Assembly (NCBI GenBank): GCA_025345505.1
Contig: JANVCC010000018.1
Span: forward strand, 35,772,959 to 35,836,958
Direction: 5' to 3'
Length of the DNA stretch: 64,000 bases
From: Todiramphus chloris collaris
Taxonomy: Eukaryota; Chordata; Aves; Coraciiformes; Alcedinidae
Shown one piece after another: positions 1-11,810 of the stretch (position 1 is the stretch's first letter; the number at the start of each line of letters is the position of its first letter). The position numbers and the translations under genes were made by a program. Below the pieces are notes generated by a model. The model saw only the letters and a list, made by a program, of their open reading frames with translations, did no database searches and was not told the DNA's origin.

Positions 1-892
1 TTTGAACCCAAATCAGACCAGTTCTTTTTTTCAGTAGAGCCTTTCAAACCTGCTTGAGCACAACTAAGCAAACTGCAGCACAGATATGGAAATGAATGAC
101 TAAGGCAGGAATTTTGTGGGCCAGCTTTGACAACAAAGAAATAAAATGCATACTATACCACAGTCTGTTACACAGCTCACAACACCCTTCTAACACCTTT
201 CTTATCAGCAATAACACTGTAATACTAGCATGATACTGCCCAGAGCACAGATGGATGTTTTAGCAGACGTATGTAACATTTTCCAGATAAGTGGTAAAAT
301 ACTTTAAAATCACTATGACAGCCAGGACACTCCAAGTCATCTTACCATACTAATTCTATTTCAGCTACTTCACATAATGACAGTGCAAATGTAATAGAAA
401 CCACCAAGAGTACAGGATCCTTGTCCTGCAAAATAGGACGGGAAAAGATGAGGTAAGAAAAATTCACAGATTAAATTGGGGTTTTTTTGGTAAAAAAAAG
501 AAAGACTGGAGGCAACTCTCAGCTGTAAGTGCTGGATATCAGTTCACCCACCAATGACACAGTTAAAAAAACCCCAGGGGCCTGCCCTGTTTGCTAGATG
601 GGATGGTGGATGTCTGTCTGCAAGACCCTTTCCACTCCCTTGCCACTCAAGACCCCAGCCTCACTATGTCCTTACTCCCTTAATCTCAAAGAAGAGTTTG
701 GGGAGAGTAGAAAGAGCTATTTTGCCTCTTTTTATTGCCCACTAATGGTCATTTCTCTCTGAACATACCCATTTGTTTGCCAGATACTCTTCCTTGTTCC
801 TTTAGCTCTATTTTTATAGAAAATAGTAGGATGAAAGAAATAAAGATCATTTTTCATGCCAAAGCTCATTAAGCAAATTTGGTTCAGCTCCC

Positions 893-909
893 AAAAAAAA
901 AAAAAAAAA
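893..909. repeat. Poly-A tract (A17)
   Basis: Uninterrupted run of 17 A followed by an AG-rich stretch. No transposon body is recognisable on its 5' side, so it is listed only as a simple repeat. Confidence 0.85.
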
Positions 910-3571
910 GAGGAAAGGAAAAAAGTAACTCAGGAGCCTGTTTTTCCCCATACTGCAGTAGCATCCTTAATGAGCTGACCTGTGAGAAATTATTTTTGTC
1001 TGCCTTTTACTGCCTTAGTTAAGAGTTCGCAGCAATGTCTCACCTCAGCATTGTCTTATGCCTTGGCTCAGTTATAGGGCAGCACAACAAAACCTTTATT
1101 ATGTTCTTACCAGTGCAGGAACATTTTATACTAAGTGGCAGTATGCTACCCTTCCACCAAAGCATGTCAAAACACGGCTGGGGCAAAGTATACTCAGAGG
1201 TGGTATTCTGGGATTAGGGACCCTTTAAGGAATTTTCAAGTGACTGGTGTTACACAGCTGTGAAAGGGCTGAGGCACAATACACAATTTTTCTAATAAAC
1301 AGGTCCAAATAGATGGGGTTTAATGATATTATGTAGTCAATGTGATGATTCACTAGTTACTCTGTAGGACATTGCTGTTACAAGCTCTCCTCGGGGTCCT
1401 TTTCTTTCTGCGGTCTACTTTTATATGACTTAAAGCTTTGTGCTCAGCCTTTTTCAGCTTGAGCAGATTACAGCCAGCTTTTTTCTCAACTCCTTCCAAC
1501 AGAGATCTGTATTACCAGTACAGGCAAAATCCTTGCACAGACATATTTTCCCTGTCCTCACATATAGCCAAACACCAAAGCTTGCACAGCTTTATGTGAA
1601 GGACAGATGAGGAGGGGGAAGAAAATAACAGAAAACTTATTTTATAAAGGCAGCTTCTGAAATGTAAGAAGCTTGATCTGTCTGCTCCAGTCTCTAAACG
1701 GGTATCTCCCTTTAACAGCTAGTAAATCTCTGATCTGGGACTCAGCTGCTCCTCGCATAAAAATGGCATATGCCGCTGAACCTTCAGATGCCTCAGCACC
1801 TACAGATATTTTAGACTCATAAGCACTCACAAAAAGTCACATCCAGATGGTGTAAGACTTAAACATTGTTTCTTTTTCTCCCTGGGACTTGATTATCTCC
1901 TGTCTTGCTCTTTATATTGCTTGTACTGCTTGTACCTTCTAATTTATGTCTCTGTAAAGCATTGCCATTTTGGTAAGGTGACACTACACACACACCTGTA
2001 AGTGGCTGCATAGTATATAAAGTAGGAAAAGATTAGGTCCGTGGTTCCAATCTGTCCTGCAGAGGAGAAAAAAAAACAATCTAGAGGAAAAAGAAGAATA
2101 GGAATTACCAGGACAGCAGAAGATAAATAAAACTTTTATTCTGCCATCAGTCAAGGAAGCAGAAAAAAAAAGTCTGCAATGCACTCAGACACTTCTTCTA
2201 GATTGCTTTCCTCAGATCCCAAAATATAGGTAGGTAAAGAAAGAAAGTCTGTAGAAATATTTTCATGATTTTTTCCTGAAAGCATATGAACCAGTGTCAT
2301 CCTGTTACCTTCAGCAGAGTGCTTGGTCACTCTAACAGCAGCGGTTCATTCTATAGCACGCTTAAACGGCAGTTATCAGTATTTACCTACTGACAGCAAG
2401 CACAGCACTGCCTATAACTACATAGCTGAAGCACTAAGCATCTGCCTCATGCACCTGAAAAACTGGTAAGGAGGTAATTTCTTCTCTCAGTGCAAGACAG
2501 AACACTTTCAGTGCACAACTCATGCTGCAAGAGGAGTACTGAAAAGATTAATGCTTCTGAGTAAGGAAGCCAGGCTATCAACAGCTGCTCATGCCACTTG
2601 CGTGAGGAGAGCGGAAAGCGTTCCTTTTCTGTCCTTTGCCTCCTGGAGGACATACAGCCTCCCCATAAGACTACAGCTGCTGGAAAAAGTTCAGGTCTGT
2701 GACCCTGTAATATGCCTAGTTGGTCTAAAAAAGACCAATATATGTGTTAAAATCATTCAGCAGTAGGTATTTATAGTGTTTGTGAATAGTTCAGACATAC
2801 ATATATGCAGCTTATAATATAATCGTATGCACCAATGCTAGTCAGACTTTCTACATGCAGATAAGCAAATGAGGCTGACTCAAAGTACTACAGCTATGAC
2901 CCCTTCTAAAGCTATTTTACCTCAGAATACTTTCTTGTTTCCCATTAGGTCCATCCCCTATGCACAATTATATCAACATTTTAATTATCTGAAGTAAGAC
3001 AAACACATAAATCCCAATATTCCTTATGAAGGATTTAGATAAAAGTGAAAAAAAGGGAAAAAAAAAATTGCACAAGGTTATAACTGTCAGGTTGTTCAAA
3101 ATGTAAGTTTTGAAGCTATCCTGTGAGAAATGCTCATAATAACGAAAACTGATTCACCTTGGTTCATAAATCTGTCAATTACTGTGAAACATTAATACTT
3201 AACTCATCTGCAACACTGCCTAGAGACTGCTCTTTATGGTGAGTTAAAGAAAAGCACTGGACTTCTTCAGAATGCCCTACACATTGTCACGGAATCTTTT
3301 TAACATCTGAAGAGCTACTTTGTCCATAAAGGAGTATCAAGAGAGACATGAAAGTTGTAGATGTGTTTAAGATACCAAAGTACCAAAAAGGAACAAGATC
3401 AGTAAAAAAACTATGAATATGCAGTCTGGTGAATAGCTTTAATCAGGCTCCTAGAAAGTCCAGAAATGGAAGGGAGAAGCTAGTAAGGGACAGGAATGGG
3501 TTAAAAGAGATCAGCACTAACTCTGCTCCAATGGAAATCAGTGACTTCTGGCAGGATAGTTGTTTGTGTTT

Positions 3572-3590
3572 AAAAAAAAAAAAAAAAAAA
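3572..3590. repeat. Poly-A tract (A19)
   Basis: Run of 19 A followed by two GACAAAAA-type units. No retrotransposon body is recognisable upstream. Confidence 0.85.
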
Positions 3591-4748
3591 GACAAAAAGA
3601 CAAAAACCAGTACCCCTAGTCCTTTCTTATCCTTTACCTGTTTTCCTAAAGTAAAATTTTCTCCTGTCTTGAAAAGTAAGCTCTACATTATCACAAGAAT
3701 AGAGAATTTTACTGAATAACAGGAAGGTAGAAATCTTTTAGTTAATACAAATGCTAGTACAGAGCTGATCTTTCTGTCTCTGTGTAGATAGTGCCCAGCT
3801 CACTTCATGTGACTCAGGTAGGAACAGAAATGTAACATATGGAACTGTTTGTAGAATCAGCATTGAGATTCAGTCAAGCAGCTTCTGTAATTTTAAATCC
3901 ATTCTGACCCAGCAGAATTATTCCCTTTCTATAATTAAGTCTATGGTAACTGTAATAGGATCCATATCTGATGTTGGAGAAATGCTACTTTAGCAAAAAA
4001 GAACATGATAAACACCACCTCATCAAAAGTGAAAAATATTCAAAGATATTAACTTTTCAAAACGAAAGAGTAAACAAGTCATTTAAGATGTCAAAATAAT
4101 CTTTTTCCTTATTTTCACATTATTGTGTTTACACAAAGACCATCTTGCAAGCAAAATAATATATTCTATGATTTGCATTTAACATTGCACCTGAAATAAT
4201 TTCCACCCATTTCAATAAAAGTAGGTTTTTTACTTCTGCTCCACAGAATGCATCTCTGAGATTCTCAAGCTGCCAGGTATTCTATACAACATGCTTATAG
4301 CAAATAGAGAAAAAATTATACTGCATTCCTATAAAAATAATGGGTCTCATCATATTAATACAGTCAAAGCAATCTGGTATGCAAAAGAAGTGAAAACAGC
4401 TACATCAGGTTGATAAGAAAGAAACAGTATAGGAAACAAAAGAAGCCAACATAAATGATGAATTTTGAATAAAATGAAATGTTCTGGTTGACTTAAAACT
4501 TACAGAGTGTGGTTGCCTCCTTGACTGCCAAAGCTATCTGGCAGTGCGTGGAACAGTCCAACGTAACTTAGAGATAGGAAAAATCCCAACATTTCCATGT
4601 TACACAGCAGGACCAGCTTCAGGTAGGCAAATGTCACTGACAGTGAGGAAATGGTTAGTACAAAAAAGGGTACCGGTGTAGTGGCTGAAGCTACCATCTG
4701 AGCATGCAAAGCCACATGCAAAGGCTTTCTGTTATGGATCTTCTCACG

Positions 4749-4836
4749 TACACATGGGAGGGAGGCATATACATGGTCCCATGTGCATTTACACATGGGA
4801 TGGAGGTATATGCATGGTCCCATGTGCATTTACACA
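4749..4836. repeat. 41-bp tandem repeat, about 2.1 copies
   Basis: Two adjacent 41-bp units (4749-4789 and 4790-4830) beginning TACACATGGGA, plus the first six bases of a third. The copies differ at only a few positions. Each unit contains the short inverted repeat ACATGG/CCATGT (or a one-base variant) around a TC spacer, so either strand can form a small hairpin. The minus-strand open frame across this block (4500-4829) owes its repeated peptide to these units and is not a gene. Confidence 0.8.
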
Positions 4837-7800
4837 GAGGCAGTGTAGATCCATGAGAAAGTACGTTTGTACTAATTCAAAAATATAAACAAGCCTCATT
4901 GTATAAATATGAGAGGTTAGTTTTCCAAAACTAGGAATGTTTTATTACTGCAGGTAAACAAGCCAAACACTGAGATACAGGAAGTCAATTGTAGGCTTAA
5001 CAAACTAAAAATACTCCTCTCAAAATTCACTTGACATCTCTGCTTAAAAAAAGCTTCAGCCTTTAGCAAACATAATTTAAACAAAGAAAAGATGATTTGT
5101 TCAAATCTACTCCAAGCTTTGAGGTAAGGTTATTTTTCTATTTAATTGAATGAAAAACTAGTTCTCTTCCCCATCCAACTATCCAACATCCAACCTCTGC
5201 TATACACAATTAACATGTGCCTGTCACATATTAACTCTCTTTTACTCTGAAGCTCCTCATTTGACCTTTCCACACACTCAGTATTGCTTTCTACAAATCA
5301 TCTTTATTTTGAGATTAAATACTTACAGCACTTTTTTTTTTTTCTCCAAGATATGCCATTAAAAAGTAATAATGGCATATATTCTCCCCATTCATGTTTC
5401 ACTAGTAAAGGCATCAACTGAACACCAAATAAACATTCTTTAAGTCTACATTTGTCAAGATAAGGCATAAGTGTAACCCCATTTATATATCCTTTTTTTT
5501 CCTCATAGACTGAGTAGTAAAATTTAAGCAACAACAAGAAATGCTAATTCCCTGTTTCCAAGAGAGAGGTTTTGATATTACATATAGAACCTTTATTTTT
5601 AAGTAGTGCTATTCTACTCATCACAAGTCTGCAAACAGCATAAATTTACCTTGTTGAGGCACCAACTGTATCAGGAATGAGTATATCTCTGTAACCAAGA
5701 AATAGAAGTCATAAAAAGTGTCCTGAATTGAGAATTTAGTTACTTACAATGACTAAATTAAACTTCTGGAGACACAAGGTTAGCATTTGTAAAGTGTTTA
5801 GGTATTTTTTCTGAATCAAGGAATTAATCTTCACAAAAAATCAGAATCTGAATTCACATGCTGATGGATTGATTATTCATTAGCCTATTATCAAGTAATA
5901 AGAAGGAAACAAGAAGTCCTTAACTGAAAAATGAAAAATATTTGAGATAACAAAATTATTCTTCTAGGTGTTCCATATCTCTACCAGTGTAGATGGCAAC
6001 TATAAAACCCAGCTGGGAATTACTTTGTCCTATCTGAATTGAAAAACTATTTAATTCTGAACCTGCAACGTAAGTAACTGTGTAATCAGATGAAAACATT
6101 TCTACAGAGCTTCTGCTCCCGTTAAAAACATCTGCAGAATGTCTCATTACCTGTGGCTTTCAAGACTTTACAGCATTGTCTGTCTCATGCACATCTTGGT
6201 TAAAATGCTAGTCCCAGCCTTTCTTGAGAGTTTTTCAACATATGTTTTCCTCCTCTGCTTATACAGAATCATTTTCTACACCAGTCAACACTTCTTAAAA
6301 ATAATGACACACCATCCAGGACAAATCCATAAGTAATGTTCCATCAGTGGGCCTCCTACAGCTGGGGGTTTATTTGGGTTTTACAAAGAGATTTAGGAGA
6401 CCCCTAATGAAGTGCTGAGAGTTAAGGCAAAGCACAAGCTTCAGTGATCTGTCTGATTTTGGGGAACCGTTACTGCCTACGAAGTCATTAAAATCTTTGG
6501 CTCATGGAACTATGGCCAATAGTCCTGGCAGTCATCCTGTGCTCCTGGAAGGTGGTAACATGCTGTCACTATAAAGGAGTGTAATTTTAAGAACATCTTT
6601 GAAAATGCCAAATCCCTTGTTCCCACTGAAAGATTAAAATAATTAAAGGTACCTCTCTATGGGCATAAAAGACAAGCCAAGCTGTGACCTGAGAAATGTT
6701 TATGGTACACATACACAAGCTAAGGAGTCAGTTGTGGCAGTGCAGGTCTCAGTGCATGAAGGAGCAGAAGAAAAAAGAGCTGAACTTCCTGGTGGAAATC
6801 TGTGAGGCACTCAGAGCTTTCAGAGAATGCAAGGGATAAATGCCACATTATGGTTGTCAAACTGCCCAAGTAGCTGCCTGCCTCTCAGGCAGTCTGTGAA
6901 ACTTCAGTCAACGGGGCTGACAAAGGTTGCAAGCTATATTTCATTGCTGTCACAAATTCACTAAAAAGACAAGACTTGTCCAGAAAGGTCAATGTTGAAA
7001 GGGACGACATTTTTTCTCTTTGCTGTATTGAATAAAGATTTTTGTCTGTGTTGATCATGAGTGATGCTAATAATGCTTAAAGTTCTTCACTGATTCCAGA
7101 ATAACCAAGTTTGATTCTCTGTCTGCTTCTGAAGACTTTTATCAACTTTTGATAGGAGAAAGGAATTTTCTGAATGATGCTAAGTATCTGCAAAATCTTG
7201 GAGATGTATGTATGAAGAAGAGTTTTGAAAAGACATGTCCAATGAGAGTGAGGGATGTGCTTAGGAAATAATTGTGTATGATTACATCTTAAGTATTTTC
7301 CAAAGCATACATGTTGTACGCGTGTTTAAAGACCAGATAAAAAGCAGCTTGTCAATTATTTTCCAAAACCATTTTCTCCATCAACTTTTAACCAGGTTTC
7401 CTCTCAAAAACTAAGGGGCAGGGAGAGGGGACATAGCATCTGAGAATGTCCATTAATGTTGTTGTGTGTATTATTGTCCCTAGTGCTAATATCCTCTGTA
7501 GAGTTTACATACCAACTAACAGGCATGCTTTTTGGTAGGTTTCCTAGAATATGGGTACAATTTTCAAAAACATAAAAAAGAGTTAGATCCTGGGAAACTT
7601 GGGTTTCTTATCAGTCACTTCCAAAGACAAAACTTAGAAGAGACTTTATCTTTACTGCAGATTTCACTGTAAGGCTAGAGACCTGAAGTATTTCAGAGCA
7701 GGTTAACTGAGAAACTTTTAGCTTTAGCCTCACCTACAAAAAACAGCATATGACAGTGTATGCATTATATAGGTAGTTTTCCATTGGATTGCTCCTCTGG

Positions 7801-8780
7801 GTTTGAGGTACACTAACATATTCTTTCCCGAAGGAAGAACAGAAAAGTACAGGCTTTTAAAACAGTTCTAGCCAGTGCTAGAGCTCCTAGCAGCATTAAA
7901 TGAAATCTTGTCCAAGGCCAGTCTTTTTTCTCTTCTATTTTTCCAGCTATTGAATTTGCCTTTGTTCTCTTGCAACTCTCAACTGTGACCTGGCAACATG
8001 AGACTGGCAAAGTGAAGACATTTTTTTCAAACCAATACTGGATGCTGGACAAAATGCCAACTGACTGGAGATTCAGTTGTCATGGCATATTAAAAAAAAA
8101 GCTACCTCTACTTCATGTAAAAGCAATAGATTATTATCTTTGTAATACTTTTTTGAGTTTCAGTTGAAACACAGTGAAGAACAAATGAATGCATCCTGAG
8201 CTTTTTTTTATTTTTTTTTTCCCATCATCTCATCTGGTTCAGGTTTTCTGTCTGTAAAAGTGCATCGCTTTGCCATTTATCTAAGCATGCTGGGAAGATC
8301 AAGTTGACTGTACGGAATAAATGAAATACTGAAAGTGCAAAAGTGTGCAAGCTACTTTCCTGTCACTGTAGAATGATAATGTAAATAAAAAAAACCAAAA
8401 CAGTTTTACATGCAGCCTCAAAAATACGAATGTATTATCCAGTTCATATTCATTGGAATAGGAACATGCTTCTGTATTTTTGCAAATACTAACAAATACT
8501 GGCTTTTTCACATTAAAATTACTACTAAATACTGAGACTGTTTTTCATTAAAGAAAGCACTAAACGCACCCAAGACCTCCACACCCAGTGTGATCTGTTC
8601 CCAGTTATGGTAATAACTATAACCAGCAAATTTATATTAGATGCAATAAAACATATTCAGCAGTAAAAACTTCAGTGGGCTTCTTTTTTTTTTTTCCCAG
8701 TATGGACTAAACATGATTTAACCATCTTAACAACTGCTTTTTGACCATTTTCCCTGGCACCACATTAATTTTAAAATGTC

Positions 8781-8850
8781 ATGTTTATATACTTATAAGT
8801 ATGTACTTATAAAGTATATACTTACTATATACTTTATTTACTTATTTATC
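8781..8850. repeat. AT-rich cluster of overlapping palindromes
   Basis: Contains the perfect palindrome ACTTATAAGT (8791-8800) and AAGTATATACTT (8812-8823), with several imperfect TACTTAT/ATAAGTA repeats around them. Likely a simple-sequence expansion of ACTTAT-like units; no protein coding. Confidence 0.6.
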
Positions 8851-9863
8851 CGTATCCTGAACTTCAGAATATTTTAACCTACTTGTAAAAGAAACAACTT
8901 TTGCCAGCCTGGATCTAATTTCATGTCATAAATCTCTTCAAGCAGGAAAGCCTCAGCAAGAACACTTTAGTTATGTTGCCTTGCATCGCTTCCTTTGGAG
9001 GCTCAGTCAGGCTGGCATTTGTGACACTGCAACCTTTTCCCCATTCTGCTGTGTTTCAAGTGATGCATCTGTTGTTTGTTTGTTTCAACGTCACATAACT
9101 AAAATATTTTAATTCTGCGTAACTTGTAGAATCAGATTTCTTCCACTTAGGGGAACCTCCATACCTGTGTGTTCACATAGCCTTGAGGTTATCAGCAACT
9201 GGAAGCAATTTTTTCAGTTATTTCTCTTACCTTATTCTTCCTATTCCAATGAATATGGTTTTGGGGTGTCAATAGTAGAGGAAAGGACATGGAGAGTGAG
9301 AGCCTTAGTCTGTGCTGTAGTCTGAGTCAAACGTGAGTCAGAGCAGTCTCAGTTTCTGCTGTACTCAATCCCCATGAAATAAACTGTGAGTATATATGGT
9401 TCACCCTGAAACTAGTATGGACCCTTCAAAGTGCTCCATGTCCATACTGCATTTCTGTGAAGGTCATCTGCACCTGTAAAAGGGAAGAGCTTCAGAAAGT
9501 CATTTTATGACCTTTACAGCATTTTTACTCTGTGAGTATGGCACAAGTAGGGCCTAATATAAAACCAAGAAATAACCCAACTGCTTTATCTGTGGGATTT
9601 TGCAGGACATATATCATGCAAGTGTGTTTCTAAGAGTTCATTCAACAACATCAAGCATACACTATGGCTCTGAAGTGTGTTACAAATATATCAAAATCAA
9701 CGTATTTAGCATCAGGGCATCTGTTGAGTTTTGAAAGTAGCAAGTTTTGAATTCCTTAACAAATATTTTAGTATTTGTTAACATGTATATTCAGATGACC
9801 AGAGAATGACATAACTACAATTGGTCAAAAAAATTATTTCCAACTGAAAAATGCTCAAATTCT

Positions 9864-9913
9864 TTTTCTTGTCAATTATATTGTATATAATTTTCTTGTT
9901 AATTATATTGTAA
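9864..9913. repeat. 27-bp tandem duplication
   Basis: The motif TTTCTTGTCAATTATATTGTA occurs twice at a 27-bp spacing, the second copy with T for C. A simple local duplication in non-coding DNA. Confidence 0.7.
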
Positions 9914-11595
9914 GGATAGATAGATAGAATACAGAGTTTAAAAAATCAAATATTTTCTGTTTCTCCTTATCTTCAAAACCCACAAATTTAAACATTTTAT
10001 ATTTTTGCCTCTTTTATTCTCATGTCTCTACCTTTGTTTGGCCACAGAATGTAACTGAATTAATTAGGTCCACTGCTTCACTTCCATTTTTTCCATTCTT
10101 GAGGCCTCATATAGATGAAATCTTTCACAACTAGAAAATGGAAAGACATGCTGTAAACTTTTAACTGATTTATTTTGGTTTTAAAACATACAAAATATGT
10201 AATATATGTAATATAATTTTGGTTTCAAATTTCAGGTTAAAAGAGAAGTGTATTTTAACAAAGGGAGAATCTTTTATGGGGAAATCTTTCAAGTAAAAAA
10301 ATTTAGCTATCAGTGTTCATGTTCATAGTACTGAAGTTTTTCTGTCTCTGATGTGGGAACTCCCTCAGCCACAAATCACCAGAGGTTGGGAAAAAATATT
10401 GGGAAGTTAATGTTTGCATGGAAGTTAATGTCTCCAGCAACCTGTGTTGGCCAACATAAGAGACAAAATGCTGGACTAGGCAGACTTCTGCTCCAATGCC
10501 ATAACAAGACTTTGGTGCTTTTTCTGATACTGAAGTTCTTTCCAGTTTATATTCAAGAATAATAAACTTAATGGGGCAGACCTCAAACCACTTATGATAT
10601 TAAGCTGATAATTATAACAGACTTTATAATGTAAAATGCATGCAATAGCCATAACAGATACCAAATAGTTCAGTGACCGCTGTAACATTAACTTTCAATG
10701 GCTAGCTGGTGATGACACATAGCATGCTTCATTATTGCATTAAATCCTTAAAACTAGTATATTCTTAAGCATCTGAACTTGGGCAGAGAAAGTATTTTCA
10801 TACTGACTTAAATTTTATTAGAAAGAGAGTGACAGAAGAGACTCTTCCTCTACATATAATTGCAGTGGACCTTATGATTCTTGGCCATGACATCACAGAA
10901 ACAGAGAAAGGAAAAATTAAGGATGTGCCTTCCTTAAAAATACTCAATTACTCCATCAGCTCCCTTTGCCTTTCCAACTCTCACCACAGTGGACTCAAAG
11001 GTAGATAGTGGACTTTTCAAGGGATACAAAGTTTGGACCTGAGTGAGAAGTTTTTGGACTGAAGCAATTGTGAGAAATCGCACAAAACCCGTTAAGCATT
11101 CACAGCCATGAATTAAGGGAACGAGATTCCAAAAGCTGTAAAAGCAGTCAGGAAAAGTCAAAGATACATGCAGATCTGCATACACTCACCTGCCATCGTG
11201 GTCTTTGAGACTCTTTTCAAGCATGGCAGAAATATAAGTATGTATTAGAGTTGTGCCTTCACTAGTGTATTCAACTGATTACAGCACATGGAACCTACTA
11301 TGAATTCTGAAGTACTTTCTTTAACTAGGTACTGTACACTACCACTAATACAGTATGAAAAGAAGACATTTCTATAGTGTAGGCAAGCTTAATTTTGTAC
11401 CAAGCAGGCATTTTTCTTCTTTACATTTTATCCCATCATCTCTACCCACCTTGAATTACTAAAACTAGCTCCTCTCTTCGCTCAGTTTTAAAGTCTGCTT
11501 TGAAACACAGGTATCTTCTGTAGTCTTTCGCTTGGGCAAGCCTTTGTCCAAACTTTTAAAGTTAATTCAGTCTGTCAGTGTACATTTAGCCTCTA

Positions 11596-11688
11596 CCCCT
11601 TCCCTTCCCTTCCCTTCCCTTCCCTTCCCTTCCCTTCCCTTCCCTTTTTTCTTCCCTTTCCCTTCCTTTCTTTCCTTTCTTTCTTTTT
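11596..11688. repeat. (CCCTT)n microsatellite and polypyrimidine tract
   Basis: About ten units of CCCTT (11596-11646) followed by impure TTTC/TTCC units, giving roughly 90 bp that is almost pure pyrimidine on the + strand. Mirror-repeat character is strong. The short + strand open frame across it (11532-11792) reads PSLPF repeats and is an artefact. Confidence 0.9.
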
Positions 11689-11711
11689 TTGTAATTTTTT
11701 CTAGCTGTAGG

Positions 11712-11810
11712 ATGCCAGAACAGAATGCAGTATTTCAGGTGCAGTCACCAATGCTAACAGAGAGGAAAAGTACCATCTTCCTCCTTTGTTGACAGAATGT
11801 GTGACCCTCA
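11712..11810 (-). mobile_element. Ancient CR1-like fragment (weak)
   Basis: The stretch reading CAGAATGCAGTATTTCAGGTGCAGTCACCAATGCT lines up by eye with the antisense of the CR1 reverse-transcriptase end, for example the younger minus-strand copy near 54.59-54.62 kb (GAACACAGTATTCAAGATGCAGCCTCACCAGTGCC, with spaces ignored). It is diverged and short. It abuts the polypyrimidine tract. It could be chance; a profile search with avian CR1 models would decide. Confidence 0.4.

Larger units (their letters stand above)
1..11595. other. Intergenic DNA upstream of TPBG, no gene seen
   Basis: AT-rich non-coding sequence. All open frames here are short (about 110 codons or less), lack protein-like composition and have no neighbouring exons of a recognisable gene, so I call none of them. 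What it holds is listed separately: A-tracts near 0.9 and 3.6 kb, a 41-bp tandem repeat at 4.75 kb, AT-rich palindromes at 8.8 kb and a 27-bp tandem duplication at 9.9 kb. I see no CR1 or LTR copy in this stretch, which is notable against the repeat-rich right end of the window. One acceptor/donor pair at 365-452 is discussed as a finding. Confidence 0.7.

Noticed and set aside
4500-4829. 109-codon minus-strand frame with repeated HMGP/CTWDH-type text
   Set aside because: The repeat arises from the 41-bp tandem units; the rest has no family resemblance.
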